From Hydrogenophaga sp. IBVHS1 (GTDB lineage Bacteria; Pseudomonadota; Gammaproteobacteria; Burkholderiales; Burkholderiaceae_C): a stretch of DNA of 64,000 nucleotides. Every line of letters starts with the position of its first letter. Position 1 is the stretch's first letter. The notes below the pieces were generated by a model that saw only the letters and a program-made list of their open reading frames with translations, made no database searches and was not told where the DNA came from. Location of the stretch: positions 1,868,040-1,932,039 of the forward strand of contig NZ_NFUU01000001.1 of the NCBI RefSeq assembly GCF_002127265.1, written 5' to 3'. A program made the translations under genes and the position numbers. Shown here piece after piece: positions 37,873 to 48,426 of this stretch.

Positions 37873-38703
37873 ATGACCGAACTTGTCGTACGCAAACTTC
37901 TGATCGACCTCGAACAACCTGTGCAGCGCCACTGGTGCTCGGGCGACGCGTTCCTGACAGCGTGGTTCAACGCACTGTCCATGAGTTTCCCGGTGGGCGA
38001 ACAGTTTTTTATTGATTCGGTGCGCAACGGCTTGAAAGCTCTGCCATCCGAGAAGCAATCTGCGCTGCGCGACGAGGTGCAGGGCTTCATTGGTCAGGAA
38101 GCCACACACCGTCGCATTCACGCCCTCTTCAATGGCCAGATCGAGAAGCATGGCCTCGTCAACGAATGGGCACCGCGAGCCGATCAGCGCATGAAGCTGC
38201 TGGAGGGCACCGACCCCCGTCACAGCCTGGCCATCACCGCCGCCAACGAGCATTTCACCGCCCTGTTTGCAGAATGGATGCTGTCCCACCACCAGGTGCT
38301 CGACGGCTGCGAACCCCGACTGAAGACACTCTGGCTCTGGCACAGTGCGGAAGAGGCGGAGCACAAGTGCACCGCGTTCGACTTGTACCAGGCGCTGGAT
38401 GGCAGCCACACCTGGCGCGTGAAGTGGATGCGGCGCATCACCTTGGTGTTTCTCATGGACGCCGTGCGCCAAACCGTCAACAACCTGCAGCACGACGGCA
38501 CGTTGTGGCGCTGGAGCACCTGGCGCAGCGCGGCGCGGCACATGTTTGGGCGCCAAGGCTTGCTGAGGACCTGCTACAAGCCCTGGCGCGCGTATTTCCG
38601 CGAAGACTTCCACCCCGCCCAGCAGAGCAGCGACCTGTCGGAAAACTGGCTGCGCGACAACCGCGCGCAGTTCACCCGCGTGGGCCAGCCAGAGGCTGCC
38701 TGA
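37873..38703 (+). CDS. Predicted metal-dependent hydrolase (PF10118, ferritin-like)
   Basis: A 276-residue all-helical protein of the PF10118 family. Histidine/glutamate pairs that could bind metals occur in GFIGQEATHRRIH, ANEHFTALFAEWML and WHSAEEAEHKCTAFDLY. The family is often found with TetR regulators and lipid or steroid catabolism genes, but its reaction is not known. The start at 37873 follows a divergent regulator and palindromic operator. Confidence 0.85.
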   Translation: MTELVVRKLLIDLEQPVQRHWCSGDAFLTAWFNALSMSFPVGEQFFIDSVRNGLKALPSEKQSALRDEVQGFIGQEATHRRIHALFNGQIEKHGLVNEWAPRADQRMKLLEGTDPRHSLAITAANEHFTALFAEWMLSHHQVLDGCEPRLKTLWLWHSAEEAEHKCTAFDLYQALDGSHTWRVKWMRRITLVFLMDAVRQTVNNLQHDGTLWRWSTWRSAARHMFGRQGLLRTCYKPWRAYFREDFHPAQQSSDLSENWLRDNRAQFTRVGQPEAA

Positions 38704-38772
38704 CCGCTCAGCCCTTGTGGTGGCATGTCGGTTCGACATGCACCACCCAGTACCCTCGCCCATAATCGGCGC

Positions 38773-39888
38773 ATGTCCGAACGCGTCATTCCCCTGATCG
38801 ATCAGCGCCTGGTCACGCAAGCTGTCGCCATACCCTCGCAGCCCATCGCAGCCAGCGGGTTGCTGGGCGACTCGCTGGGCCGGCCGCTGCGCGACCTGCG
38901 CATCAGCGTGACCGACCGCTGCAACTTCCGGTGCAGCTACTGCATGCCCAAGGACATCTTCGACAAAGATTACCCTTACCTGCCGCACAGCTCGCTGCTC
39001 ACGTTCGAGGAAATCACCCGCGTGGCGCGCCAGTTCGTGGCGCACGGGGTGCAGAAGATTCGTCTCACCGGTGGCGAGCCTTTGCTGCGCAAGAATCTGG
39101 AAATCCTCATCGAGCAGCTGGCGGCGCTTCGCACGGTCGAGGGTGAGCCACTGGACATCACCCTCACCACCAACGGCTCGTTGCTGGCCCGCAAGGCGGC
39201 CGCTCTCAAGGCGGCGGGGCTGCAGCGCGTCACGGTCAGTCTGGATGGCCTGGACGACGCTGTCTTCCGCGCGATGAACGATGTGGATTTTCCCGTGGCC
39301 GACGTGCTGCGAGGCATCGAGGCGGCGCAAGCCGCAGGACTCGGGCCGATCAAGGTCAACATGGTGGTCAAGCGCGGCACCAACGACCACGAAATTCTGC
39401 CCATGGCACGCCACTTCAAGGGCACCGGCATCGTGCTGCGCTTCATTGAGTACATGGACGTGGGCGCCACCAACGGATGGCGTATGGACGAGGTGCTGCC
39501 CAGCAGCGATGTGGTCCAGCGCATTCACCGGGAATTGCCGCTGGTGCAGCTGGACCCTTCTGCCCCAGGCGAGACCGCAGAGCGCTGGGGTTATGCGGAC
39601 GGCTCCGGAGAAATTGGTGTGATCAGCAGCGTCACCCAGGCTTTCTGCAGCGACTGCAACCGCGCACGCCTTTCGACCGAAGGCCAGCTCTACCTGTGCC
39701 TTTTTGCCAGCCAGGGGCACGACCTGCGCCACCTGATCCGGGGCAACGCCACCGACGAACAACTGGCCAGCGCGATCGCCGCCATCTGGCAGGGACGCAG
39801 CGACCGCTACTCGGAACTGCGAGCGAGCCTGCCGCCCGATTCAACCCATCAAAAACGCCGAGTGGAAATGAGCTACATCGGCGGATGA
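38773..39888 (+). CDS. moaA: GTP 3',8-cyclase (molybdenum cofactor synthesis protein A)
   Basis: A 371-residue radical-SAM enzyme that turns GTP into the 3',8-cyclo product in the first step of molybdopterin synthesis. The N-terminal cluster motif is CNFRCSYC, the C-terminal second cluster is [10 protein letters not shown] with a further Cys in YLCLF, and the protein ends in the essential Gly-Gly (SYIGG). The start at 38773 ([10 protein letters not shown]) excludes an extension that lies in the promoter. mobA follows 10 bases later. Confidence 0.97.
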   Translation: MSERVIPLIDQRLVTQAVAIPSQPIAASGLLGDSLGRPLRDLRISVTDRCNFRCSYCMPKDIFDKDYPYLPHSSLLTFEEITRVARQFVAHGVQKIRLTGGEPLLRKNLEILIEQLAALRTVEGEPLDITLTTNGSLLARKAAALKAAGLQRVTVSLDGLDDAVFRAMNDVDFPVADVLRGIEAAQAAGLGPIKVNMVVKRGTNDHEILPMARHFKGTGIVLRFIEYMDVGATNGWRMDEVLPSSDVVQRIHRELPLVQLDPSAPGETAERWGYADGSGEIGVISSVTQAFCSDCNRARLSTEGQLYLCLFASQGHDLRHLIRGNATDEQLASAIAAIWQGRSDRYSELRASLPPDSTHQKRRVEMSYIGG

Positions 39889-39898
39889 CCAGAACTTC

Positions 39899-40522
39899 AT
39901 GATCAACTCCCAGGAAATCACCGGCATCGTGCTCGCGGGCGGGCGCGGCTCCCGCATGGGCGGGGTCGACAAAGGGCTGCAAAACTTCAACGGCACGCCG
40001 CTGGCGCTGCACGCCCTGCTGCGGCTTCAGACGCAGCAAGGCGGCCTGCTGAGCGAGCAGATGATCAATGCCAACCGCAACCTGGGCGCTTATGAAGCCT
40101 TCGGCGTGCCGGTCTGGCCCGACACGCTGACCGACTACGCTGGCCCGCTGGCCGGGTTCATGACCGGTCTGGAGCGCTGCGAGTCGCCCTACCTGCTCAC
40201 CGCGCCTTGCGACACGCCGCTGTTCCCGCTGGATCTGGCCGAGCGGCTGGCTCAGGCGTTTGACGACGAGAGCACCGAGATTGCGATGGCCGCAGCGCTG
40301 GAGGAGGACGGTCAATTGCGCCCGCAGCCGGTGTTTTGCCTGATGCGCAGCGGGTTGCTGGAGAGCCTGGTGGCCTTCACCCAGGCGGGCGGGCGCAAGA
40401 TCGACCACTGGACGGCCCAGCACCGCACCGTACTGGTGGCATTCGACAAACCCGGTGACGATCCGCGCGCCTTCTACAACGCCAACACCCTGGCCGAACT
40501 GCACGCGCTGGAAAGAGGATGA
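39899..40522 (+). CDS. mobA: Molybdenum cofactor guanylyltransferase
   Basis: A 207-residue nucleotidyltransferase that joins GMP to molybdopterin to give the MGD cofactor. The GTP-binding signature [19 protein letters not shown] opens the protein, and [10 protein letters not shown] carries the catalytic Asp. Overlaps moeA by four bases (ATGA). Confidence 0.95.
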   Translation: MINSQEITGIVLAGGRGSRMGGVDKGLQNFNGTPLALHALLRLQTQQGGLLSEQMINANRNLGAYEAFGVPVWPDTLTDYAGPLAGFMTGLERCESPYLLTAPCDTPLFPLDLAERLAQAFDDESTEIAMAAALEEDGQLRPQPVFCLMRSGLLESLVAFTQAGGRKIDHWTAQHRTVLVAFDKPGDDPRAFYNANTLAELHALERG

Positions 40523-41796
40523 AGTCCATTGAGCAGATTGCGGCCGAACTGCAGGGCTACGACCCCAAATCTCTGAGCGCGGCCAGCGTCATCGACTTTC
40601 TTTCCCGACTGGTGGAGCCGGTCACGCAAATCGAAGACATCGGTGTTTTCGACGCCTTGGGCCGGGTGCTCGCAGAAGACGTGATCTCGCCGATCAGTGT
40701 GCCGCCCCACGACAACTCGGCCATGGACGGGTTTGCGCTGGCCGGCAGCCAGCTTCGCGCCGGCCAGCCCCTGCGCCTGCGCGTGGCGGGTACCGCCTTC
40801 GCCGGTAAGGCCTGGAGCGGCGAGTTGGGCGATGGCGACTGCGTGAAGATCATGACCGGCGCCATCATGCCCGAGGGACTCGACACGGTGGTTCCGCTGG
40901 AATTCGTGCGGGTGGACGGCGAGCACATTGAAATGCCCCCTGGCGTGGTGATGGCAGGCGACAACCGCCGCCTGCTGGGCGAAGACCTGCTGGAAGGCCA
41001 ACCCGCGCTGAAACAGGGCCAGACGCTCGGCCCGGCCGCCCTCGGGCTCATCGCCAGCCTGGGCCTGCCCTCGGTGCGCGTGTTCCGCCGTGTGCGCGTG
41101 GCCTATTTTTCTACCGGCGACGAAATCCTGAGCCTGGGCGATGCGCCGCGCGAGGGCGCGGTGTACGACAGCAACCGCTACACCGTGTTCGGCCTGCTCA
41201 CCCGCCTGGGCGTGGAGGTGATCGACATGGGCGTGGTGGGCGACCAACCCGCGCTGCTCGAAGCCGCGTTTCGTGATGCCGCCAGCTGCGCCGACGCCAT
41301 CATCACCAGCGGCGGAGTGAGCATGGGCGAGGCCGACCACACCAAAGCCATGATGAAACAGCTGGGTGACGTGGCTTTCTGGCGCATTGCGATGCGACCG
41401 GGAAGGCCCATGGCAGTCGGACGCATTCAGGAGGGAGGCCGATCCTCGGTGCTGTTCGGACTGCCCGGCAACCCCGTGGCCGTGATGGTGACCTTTCTCG
41501 CCTTTGTGCGCCCTGCCCTGCAGCGGCTCATGGGTTGCACACCCAGCGAGCCCGTGCTGTTGCAGGCCCACAGCGAGGAAGCCCTGCGCAAGAAGCCTGG
41601 TCGCACCGAGTACCAGCGCGGCATCGTCACACGAGGCGCCAGTGGCGGCCTCAGCGTGCGCATCACCGGCAACCAGGGCTCAGGCGTGCTGAGTTCCATG
41701 GTTCAGGCCAACGGCCTCATCGTGCTGCACCATGAGCAGGGCAACGTGGCTCCGGGAGACCTCGTCGACGTGATGATGTTTGACGGCGTGGTTTAA
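40519..41796 (+). CDS. moeA: Molybdopterin molybdenumtransferase
   Basis: A 425-residue enzyme that inserts molybdate into adenylylated molybdopterin. Segments in order are [13 protein letters not shown] near residue 65, [32 protein letters not shown], the MPT-binding loop [13 protein letters not shown] and [14 protein letters not shown]. Last of the moaA-mobA-moeA operon. Confidence 0.96.
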   Translation: MKSIEQIAAELQGYDPKSLSAASVIDFLSRLVEPVTQIEDIGVFDALGRVLAEDVISPISVPPHDNSAMDGFALAGSQLRAGQPLRLRVAGTAFAGKAWSGELGDGDCVKIMTGAIMPEGLDTVVPLEFVRVDGEHIEMPPGVVMAGDNRRLLGEDLLEGQPALKQGQTLGPAALGLIASLGLPSVRVFRRVRVAYFSTGDEILSLGDAPREGAVYDSNRYTVFGLLTRLGVEVIDMGVVGDQPALLEAAFRDAASCADAIITSGGVSMGEADHTKAMMKQLGDVAFWRIAMRPGRPMAVGRIQEGGRSSVLFGLPGNPVAVMVTFLAFVRPALQRLMGCTPSEPVLLQAHSEEALRKKPGRTEYQRGIVTRGASGGLSVRITGNQGSGVLSSMVQANGLIVLHHEQGNVAPGDLVDVMMFDGVV

Positions 41797-41839
41797 AAGC
41801 CCCCACGCCCGGCTTGGGGTGGCCCTGCGCCGGATCGAT

Positions 41840-44800
41840 CTACTTGGCGGGAATGGCGCCAGCAGGCTCTTCCCGAACTGGCTTCTCCGCCGGCTTGTGG
41901 GTCTTGCGGCGCGACAGCAGCGTGTACATGGTCGGCACCACGAAGATAGTGAGCAAGGTCCCCACCGACATGCCGCCCACGATCACCCAGCCAATCTGCT
42001 GACGACTTTCCGCACCCGCACCAGTGGCGAGGGCCAACGGCAATGCACCCAGCACCATCGCGCCCGTGGTCATCATGATCGGACGCAGGCGCAGGCCGGC
42101 CGCGCGCTTGACCGCCTCCACCTTCTCCACGCCCTGCTCGCGCAGCTGATTGGTGAACTCCACAATCAGGATGCCGTGCTTGGTGATCAAGCCCACCAGA
42201 GTGATCAACCCGATCTGGCTGAACACGTTCAGCGTGCCTCCCGTCAACTTCAGGGCCAGCAAGGCGCCGAGCATGGAGAGCGGCACCGACAGCATGATGA
42301 TCAGCGGATCGATGAAGCTCTCGAACTGGGCCGAGAGAACCAGGTAAATAAACAGCAGCGAGAGCACGAACACCAGCGCCAGCGAGCCGGAGGAGTTGCG
42401 GAATTCGCGGCTCTGGCCGTTGAGGTCGGTGGCGTACCCGGCCGGCAGCACTTCTGCGGCGGTTTGCTCCATGAAGGTGAGCGCCTCGCCCAGCGAGTAG
42501 CTCGGCGCGATGTTGGCCGTGATCGACGCACTGCGGCGCTGGCCGAAGTGGTTCAGTTCGCGCGGAACCACCACCTCACGTGTGGTCACGAGTGAACCGA
42601 GCGGAATCATGGCGTCACCCCGACCGCGAACGAACAGGCGGTCGATGTCCTCCGGTGTGCTGCGGTTGGCCGAGACGGTCTGCACCACCACGTCGTATTG
42701 CTCGCCGTCGCGCTTGTAGCGGGTGACGATGCGCCCACCCAGCATGGTTTCCACCGTGCGCGCAATGTTGTCCACGCTCACACCCATATCGGCGGCGCGC
42801 TCACGGTCCACGTCCATGCGGATCTCGGGCTTGTTCAGGCGCAGGTCGGTATCCACCTGCACCAGGCCCGGGTTCTGCGCCATGCGGTCCTGGAACTGGC
42901 GCACCACGGTCGAAAGATTTTCGTAGGTGTCGCTGGTGACGATGATGAAGTTCACGGGGCGCTCGCGAAAGCCCTGGCCCAGCGAGGGCGGCGTGATGGG
43001 ATACGCGCTGATGCCAGGCAGGGCGGCCATGCCCGGCGCCATCTTGCCGGCAATTTCCATGGTGGTGCGGTCGCGCTCCTCCCACGCCTTGCCACGCATC
43101 ACCACACTGCCCTGTGCGACCGATGGGTTGCCCACCACCGTGAAAATGCGATCGAACTCGGGCTGCTCCATCGCCATCTTCTCGATCGCCTCGGCGTAGC
43201 GCCGCGTGTAGGCGAGCGTGGCGCCATCGGGGCCATTGATGTTGGCCAGCACAACCCCACGGTCTTCCATGGGCGCGAGCTCGGAGCGCGTGGTCTGCAG
43301 CAGCCACCAGCTGCCGGCGGCGCTGGCGAGCATGATGGCCACCACCAGCCAGCGGACATTCAGGGAGCGACCCAGCGTGCGGTCGTAAGCAGTGTTCACG
43401 CCCGTCAGCACCCGTTCCATGAAGCGGTCGAATCGGCTGGGCTTGTCCACGTGGCGCAGCAACTTGGAGCACATCATGGGCGAGAGCGTGAGCGCCACAA
43501 AACCCGACACCACCACGGCACCCGCCAGCGCCAGCGCGAATTCGGCGAACAGCCGGCCAGTGCGCCCGGGTGTGAAGGCCAGTGGCGCATACACAGCTGC
43601 GAGCGTGAGCGTCATGGCGACGATGGCAAAGCCGATTTCCCGCGCGCCCTTGATGGCTGCGTCAAACGGCTTCATGCCTTCTTCGATGTGCCGGTAGATG
43701 TTCTCCAGCATCACGATGGCGTCGTCCACCACCAGCCCGATGGCTAGCACCAGGGCCAGCAGCGTGAGCGTGTTGATGGAGAAGCCAAACAAGGCCATCA
43801 GCGCGAACGAGCCGATCAGGCTCACCGGGATGGTGATCAAGGGAATGACGGAAGCGCGCAGCGTGCGCAGGAACACAAAAATGACCAGTGCCACCAGCAC
43901 CGCGGCTTCGGCGATGGTTGTGTACACCGCCTTGATGGAGCGGTCGATGAAGATGGAGTTGTCGTTGGCCACCTCGATGCTCACGCCGGGTGGCAATTCT
44001 TCCGTGATGCGCGGCAACATGACCTGCACCGCAGCGGAAAGCTCCAGCGGGTTCGCGGTGGCCTGGCGGATCACGCCGAGCGAGATCGCGTCGCGGCCGT
44101 TGTAGCGCACCGATGTGCGTTCATCCTGCGGTGCCTGCTCCACACGCGCCACATCGCTGATGCGCACGGTCTGCCCGTTGATGGTGCGAATGCCGATGGC
44201 GCGGAACTGCTCTGGCGTCTGCACGTCGGTGGCGGCTGTCACGTTGAACTCGCGAAGCGAGCTCTCGATACGGCCAGCCGGCACCTCCAGGTTGGAGCGG
44301 CGCAGCGCGTCTTCCACGTCCTGCACCGTCAGGCTGTACGCCGCCAGGCGATCCGGGTCGATCCAGATGCGCATGGAATAACGGCGCTCGCCCCAGACGC
44401 GCACGTCGGCAGCGCCGGGTGCCGTCTGCAGGCGGGGCTTGATCAGCCGATTGGCCAGGTCACTGAGCTCCAGCGGCGAGATGGTGTCGGAGTTCAGCGC
44501 CAGCCAGATCACGGGTGTGGCATCGGCCTCCACCTTCGCAATCGTCGGTTCGTCCACGTCGTCCGGCAGGCGCTGGCGCACGCGGCTGACCTTGTCGCGC
44601 ACATCGGCAGCGGCGGAGTCGGGGTCGCGCTCCAGCTTGAAGCGCACCGTGATCTGGCTCTGCTCCTGGCGGCTGATGGAGGTGATGATGTCCACGCCCT
44701 CGATGCCCGCCAGCGAGTCTTCGAGCACCTTGGTGATCTGCGACTCAATGACTTCACTCGACGCTCCGGCAAAGCGCGTGGTCACCGTGACGGTGGGTTC

Positions 44801-44923
44801 GTCGATGCGCGGGTATTCGCGCACCGTGAGTCCGTTGAACGAGACAATGCCCACCAGCAGGATGAGCATGGACAGCACCGATGCAAAAACCGGGCGTCGA
44901 ATCGATATTTCAGGCAGTTGCAC
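41840..44923 (-). CDS. RND efflux permease, HAE1 (AcrB/MexB) family
   Basis: A 1027-residue inner-membrane pump driven by protons. It has the usual 12 hydrophobic segments with two large periplasmic loops. Proton-relay residues are in place: the Asp pair in GLVVDDAIVMLEN (helix 4) and Lys in GLITKHGILIVEF (helix 10). The N-terminus MQLPEISIRRPVFASVLSM is typical. The adaptor gene lies 24 bases upstream; no outer-membrane channel gene is in the window, so a TolC-type protein must come from elsewhere. Substrates cannot be predicted. Confidence 0.95.
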   Translation of the reverse strand: MQLPEISIRRPVFASVLSMLILLVGIVSFNGLTVREYPRIDEPTVTVTTRFAGASSEVIESQITKVLEDSLAGIEGVDIITSISRQEQSQITVRFKLERDPDSAAADVRDKVSRVRQRLPDDVDEPTIAKVEADATPVIWLALNSDTISPLELSDLANRLIKPRLQTAPGAADVRVWGERRYSMRIWIDPDRLAAYSLTVQDVEDALRRSNLEVPAGRIESSLREFNVTAATDVQTPEQFRAIGIRTINGQTVRISDVARVEQAPQDERTSVRYNGRDAISLGVIRQATANPLELSAAVQVMLPRITEELPPGVSIEVANDNSIFIDRSIKAVYTTIAEAAVLVALVIFVFLRTLRASVIPLITIPVSLIGSFALMALFGFSINTLTLLALVLAIGLVVDDAIVMLENIYRHIEEGMKPFDAAIKGAREIGFAIVAMTLTLAAVYAPLAFTPGRTGRLFAEFALALAGAVVVSGFVALTLSPMMCSKLLRHVDKPSRFDRFMERVLTGVNTAYDRTLGRSLNVRWLVVAIMLASAAGSWWLLQTTRSELAPMEDRGVVLANINGPDGATLAYTRRYAEAIEKMAMEQPEFDRIFTVVGNPSVAQGSVVMRGKAWEERDRTTMEIAGKMAPGMAALPGISAYPITPPSLGQGFRERPVNFIIVTSDTYENLSTVVRQFQDRMAQNPGLVQVDTDLRLNKPEIRMDVDRERAADMGVSVDNIARTVETMLGGRIVTRYKRDGEQYDVVVQTVSANRSTPEDIDRLFVRGRGDAMIPLGSLVTTREVVVPRELNHFGQRRSASITANIAPSYSLGEALTFMEQTAAEVLPAGYATDLNGQSREFRNSSGSLALVFVLSLLFIYLVLSAQFESFIDPLIIMLSVPLSMLGALLALKLTGGTLNVFSQIGLITLVGLITKHGILIVEFTNQLREQGVEKVEAVKRAAGLRLRPIMMTTGAMVLGALPLALATGAGAESRQQIGWVIVGGMSVGTLLTIFVVPTMYTLLSRRKTHKPAEKPVREEPAGAIPAK

Positions 44924-44947
44924 AAGGACTCCTGAGCGGGTTCAAAT

Positions 44948-46117
44948 TCACTGGGCGGGCTTTGCCGCGGCAGGGGCAGCTGCCTGACCCACGCGGGCCA
45001 TGTCAACCACCTTCACCACGGTACCGTCGCGTTGCAGGCGTTGTTGTCCTGCCACCACCACGGTGGCCCCGAGCGACAAGCCCTTGACGACTTCGACGTC
45101 AGACCCACGGCGCACGCCGAGTTCCACCTCGACCCTTCGCGAGGTCAGTTTCTTCGCATCGCCCTGGCCCTGCTCCTCGACCACATAGACGAACTGTTTG
45201 CCCGCCTGAGGCACCATGGCCTCTTCGGGCACCACCAGGGCCTTGTCGTTCACCGAGAACACGATCAGCACGCGAGCAAACATCCCCGGCCGCAAGTCCA
45301 CATTGGACGTTTTAGGCATGGCCGCGCGCACCGAGATGGAACGACCATTGGCGTCGAGCAGCGGGTCGACCGCCAGCACCTTGGCCTCGAAACTCTTGCC
45401 CGGTACGGCGTCAAGCTGCACCTGAACGCCTTGTCCAAGCGCAATGCGGCTCTGGTAGCGCTCGGGCAGGCGGAAGTCCACGCTGAGCTGGGACGTGTCT
45501 TCGAGGTTGACCATGTCGTCGCCCACACCCACGTACTGCCCGAGGTTGATGGTGCGAAGGCCCAGCGTGCCATCGAACGGAGCGGCAATGCGCATGCGCT
45601 GCATGCGCGCTTCGGCCAGCGCCACCTGGGCCTCGGCCACCTGAAGATTCGCCTGACTTTCTTCCACGACGCGTTGCGCCACAAAATTCTGGGCCACCAA
45701 TTCCTGGTTGCGTTTGAGGTTTGCGCGTGCAATCGAAAGCTGGGCCTGCGCCTGGCTGAGTTCGGCACGCTGAAGGGTATCGTCCAGTTGCACCAGCAAC
45801 TGTCCACGGCGCACCTGGGCGCCATCGGCGAAGGCGATGCGGGCCACGCGCCCGGCGGTCTCGGGCTTGATCGTGACGCTCTGGCGTGATTTGAGGGAAC
45901 CAACGGCTTGCGCATCGTCCTGCAGAGGCATGGTCTTGACCCGTGCCACCTCTACGCTGGGAGGACCACCACCAGCGGCGGCGCGCCCAGCAGGAGCGGG
46001 ACCCGTTGAGCCCTGGGCGGGTGCGCTGGCGGCCCGGTTCTGGAACCACCAGCCGGCGCCCGAAGCCAGGCCGATGCCGGCCACGGCCACCAATACATAC
46101 AGCGCTCTGTTCGCCAT
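44948..46117 (-). CDS. RND efflux periplasmic adaptor (membrane fusion protein)
   Basis: A 389-residue adaptor. An N-terminal membrane anchor (LYVLVAVAGIGLASGAGWWF) is followed by barrel-sandwich lipoyl halves (ETAGRVARIAFADGAQVRRG and APFDGTLGLRTINLGQYVGV) flanking a coiled-coil hairpin rich in Ala/Gln, then a beta-barrel and membrane-proximal domain. It starts the two-gene pump operon. Confidence 0.94.
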   Translation of the reverse strand: MANRALYVLVAVAGIGLASGAGWWFQNRAASAPAQGSTGPAPAGRAAAGGGPPSVEVARVKTMPLQDDAQAVGSLKSRQSVTIKPETAGRVARIAFADGAQVRRGQLLVQLDDTLQRAELSQAQAQLSIARANLKRNQELVAQNFVAQRVVEESQANLQVAEAQVALAEARMQRMRIAAPFDGTLGLRTINLGQYVGVGDDMVNLEDTSQLSVDFRLPERYQSRIALGQGVQVQLDAVPGKSFEAKVLAVDPLLDANGRSISVRAAMPKTSNVDLRPGMFARVLIVFSVNDKALVVPEEAMVPQAGKQFVYVVEEQGQGDAKKLTSRRVEVELGVRRGSDVEVVKGLSLGATVVVAGQQRLQRDGTVVKVVDMARVGQAAAPAAAKPAQ

Positions 46118-46251
46118 GGATGAATCTGCCCGGGGAATGGGTCAACCGCACAGGGACGCGAGTTGACAAGTCAAAGAAACGAAATGTAGCAGTGGTGAGC
46201 GCCGCAAGAGCGCAGAAGTTCCGCTTCCCGACATTTCAGCCGGTACATATC

Positions 46252-46686
46252 TCACACGGGCACGCCCCGATTCGCCAGGGCATCGGCCCGCTCGTTGCCG
46301 GGGTCGCCGGCGTGGCCCCTGACCCAATGCCACTCGATCTGGTGCACGCCGCTGTGCACCAGGGCATCGAGTTTCTGCCAGAGCTCGGCGTTCTTCACCG
46401 GCTGCTTGGCGGCGGTGATCCAGCCCTTGCGCTTCCAGCCATGAATCCACTCCGTGATGCCCTTGCGCACGTACTGGCTGTCGAGGTAGAGCGAGACTCG
46501 GCACGGTCGCTTCAGCGCGGTAAGCGCCTCGATCACTGCGGTCAGTTCCATCCGGTTGTTGGTGGTGTTTCGCTCGCCGCCCCAGAGCTCCTTCTCGATA
46601 CCTTCCGACTGGAGGTAGACCCCCCATCCGCCCGGTCCCGGATTGCCCTTGCAGGCGCCATCGGTGTAGATCACCACGTGGTTCAA
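46252..46686 (-). CDS. rnhA: Ribonuclease HI
   Basis: A 144-residue endonuclease that degrades RNA in RNA:DNA hybrids. The D-E-D-D active site is visible: Asp in [13 protein letters not shown], Glu in [13 protein letters not shown], Asp in [11 protein letters not shown] and Asp in [10 protein letters not shown] set the start at the TTG at 46686 because AAGGA lies just upstream and the protein then begins directly before the first strand (NHVVIYTDG); an ATG at 46740 would add 18 residues not seen in the family. Confidence 0.93.
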   Translation of the reverse strand: MNHVVIYTDGACKGNPGPGGWGVYLQSEGIEKELWGGERNTTNNRMELTAVIEALTALKRPCRVSLYLDSQYVRKGITEWIHGWKRKGWITAAKQPVKNAELWQKLDALVHSGVHQIEWHWVRGHAGDPGNERADALANRGVPV

Positions 46687-46749
46687 AACTATTCCTTTTT
46701 GAGAACGTAAAGACAAAGTAAAGGTCGGCTGATCGGGCACAGCCCGGCA

Positions 46750-47553
46750 TCAATGCCGATTGGCCACCGGCACTGGCGCCGCGGCCTTGGCCCGTCGCGG
46801 CTTCCAGGCGGGGCCCAGCACGCGCAGGCCGCGCACGCGTTTGACCGCCACGACAAAGTACACAGCGCCGAAGATGGGCCACCAGCGCGCGCCGGCTCTG
46901 TCGAGCCAGGCACTGCGTTGCAGCCATTTTTCCGTGCGCATGGCCGGGCGGTAGCAGCCGTACCGGTCCGACTCCAGCTCAAAGCTGAGCAAGCGCAGCC
47001 AGTCGCGCAAGCGCCAGGGGCCGATGAAATCGCCCGCGTCTGGCAGGTAGAGATCGGGGCCGCCTGCCGAATGCAAACCAACGCGCTCCCAGAACCGGCT
47101 TCGGCCCTGGCGAAAGCCCCACAGGCTGGCCGGGTTGAACCCCGAGATCACCACGCGGCCCTCGGGCACCAGCACGCGTTCCACCTCGCGCAGCACGTGG
47201 TGAGGATCGGCGCTGAATTCCAGCGTGTGGGGCAGCACCACCAGATCCAGGCTGGCCGGCGGGAACGGCAGTGCCGCCGCGTCCGTGACCAGGGCGACGC
47301 GTGGCTGGCCGGCGCCGGCGAGGCGCGTGGCCGACGGATCTGTCTCCAACGGCAGCACTTCGGGCAAAGCCAGCCAACGGTGCGGCATGCGGTTGTTGCG
47401 CAGGGCATCAAGCTCGGGCAGGCCGAGTTGCAAGGCGTTGAAGCCAAAGAGATCGGCCGCAGCCAGGTCGAACTGGGCCTGCTCCCAATCGAGCAGGTAC
47501 CGGCCCGGCGCGGTGCCGAACCACTCGGTCAACCCTATAATTTTTGCGGTCAT
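46750..47553 (-). CDS. Class I SAM-dependent methyltransferase (YafS-like)
   Basis: A 267-residue protein with the methyltransferase-11 pattern: DAAALPFPPASLDLVVLPHT is the post-II region and VLVPEGRVVISGFNP is motif III. The classical glycine-rich motif I is degenerate. E. coli has the same order mltD-gloB-yafS-rnhA, which supports a YafS-like identity. The substrate is unknown. It is divergent from gloB. Confidence 0.88.
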   Translation of the reverse strand: MTAKIIGLTEWFGTAPGRYLLDWEQAQFDLAAADLFGFNALQLGLPELDALRNNRMPHRWLALPEVLPLETDPSATRLAGAGQPRVALVTDAAALPFPPASLDLVVLPHTLEFSADPHHVLREVERVLVPEGRVVISGFNPASLWGFRQGRSRFWERVGLHSAGGPDLYLPDAGDFIGPWRLRDWLRLLSFELESDRYGCYRPAMRTEKWLQRSAWLDRAGARWWPIFGAVYFVVAVKRVRGLRVLGPAWKPRRAKAAAPVPVANRH

Positions 47554-47655
47554 GGTTTGTAAAGCAGGGTGCGGCACCCGTGGGAAGTCTGCGACACTGC
47601 GGGACGCCTAAACGGCCAGCCCGCACTCTACACGCCCTCATCCCGATTTCGCTCC

Positions 47656-48426
47656 ATGCACCTCACCCCGATCCCGGCCTTCAGCGACAACTACATCTGG
47701 GCCCTGCACGACCACGAGCAGGCCCTGGTGGTGGATCCGGGCGAGTCTGCAGGCGTGACCGAATGGTTGGCCAGGGAAGGGCTGAGACTCGACACCATAC
47801 TTGTCACCCATCACCATCCGGATCACACGGGTGGCGTGGCAGCACTGCGCGACGCCACGGGCGCACGCGTGATCGGCCCGGCCCGCGAGCGCATGCCCGA
47901 ACCGCTGAGGCGCGTGGTGGCGGGCGATAAAGTTCAGGCCCTGGGCTTGCGCTTCGAGGTGCTGGAAGTGCCAGGCCACACCGCTGGACACATTGCCTTC
48001 TACACACCCGAACTCGACGGCGCGCCCCTGCTGTTCTGTGGAGACACCTTGTTCTCGGGCGGCTGCGGCCGGCTGTTTGAAGGCACCCCGGCCCAGATGC
48101 TGGACTCGCTGAGCCGCCTGGCCGCGTTGCCCGATGCCACCCGGGTCTGCTGCACGCATGAGTACACCCTGTCGAACTTGCGCTTCGCGATGGCGGTAGA
48201 ACCGCACAACGCAGATCTTGCCGCCTACCAGTTGCGCTGCCAGTCGCAACGCGCGCAGAACTTTCCCACACTGCCCAGCTCCATCGGCCTGGAAAAACGC
48301 ATCAACCCATTCCTGCGCACCGACCAGGAAGAGGTGGTGCATGCCGCCCAGGCTCGAACGCCTGGCCAACCCGCCGACGCCGTGACGGTCTTCGCCACGC
48401 TTCGGGAATGGAAAAACGTTTTCTGA
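47656..48426 (+). CDS. gloB: Hydroxyacylglutathione hydrolase (glyoxalase II)
   Basis: A 256-residue metallo-beta-lactamase-fold enzyme that hydrolyses S-lactoylglutathione, completing methylglyoxal detoxification. The binuclear metal motif is ILVTHHHPDHTGG, with further ligands in EVPGHTAGHIA, FCGDTLFSGGCGR and CCTHEYTLSNL. The C-terminal domain ends in VFATLREWKN as in the family. The start at 47656 gives MHLTPIPAFSDNYIW. Confidence 0.96.
   Translation: MHLTPIPAFSDNYIWALHDHEQALVVDPGESAGVTEWLAREGLRLDTILVTHHHPDHTGGVAALRDATGARVIGPARERMPEPLRRVVAGDKVQALGLRFEVLEVPGHTAGHIAFYTPELDGAPLLFCGDTLFSGGCGRLFEGTPAQMLDSLSRLAALPDATRVCCTHEYTLSNLRFAMAVEPHNADLAAYQLRCQSQRAQNFPTLPSSIGLEKRINPFLRTDQEEVVHAAQARTPGQPADAVTVFATLREWKNVF

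Noticed and set aside
41797..41839. A terminator between moeA and the RND permease gene
   Set aside because: CCCCA and TGGGG can pair around a nine-base loop, but the stem is short and no T-run follows.
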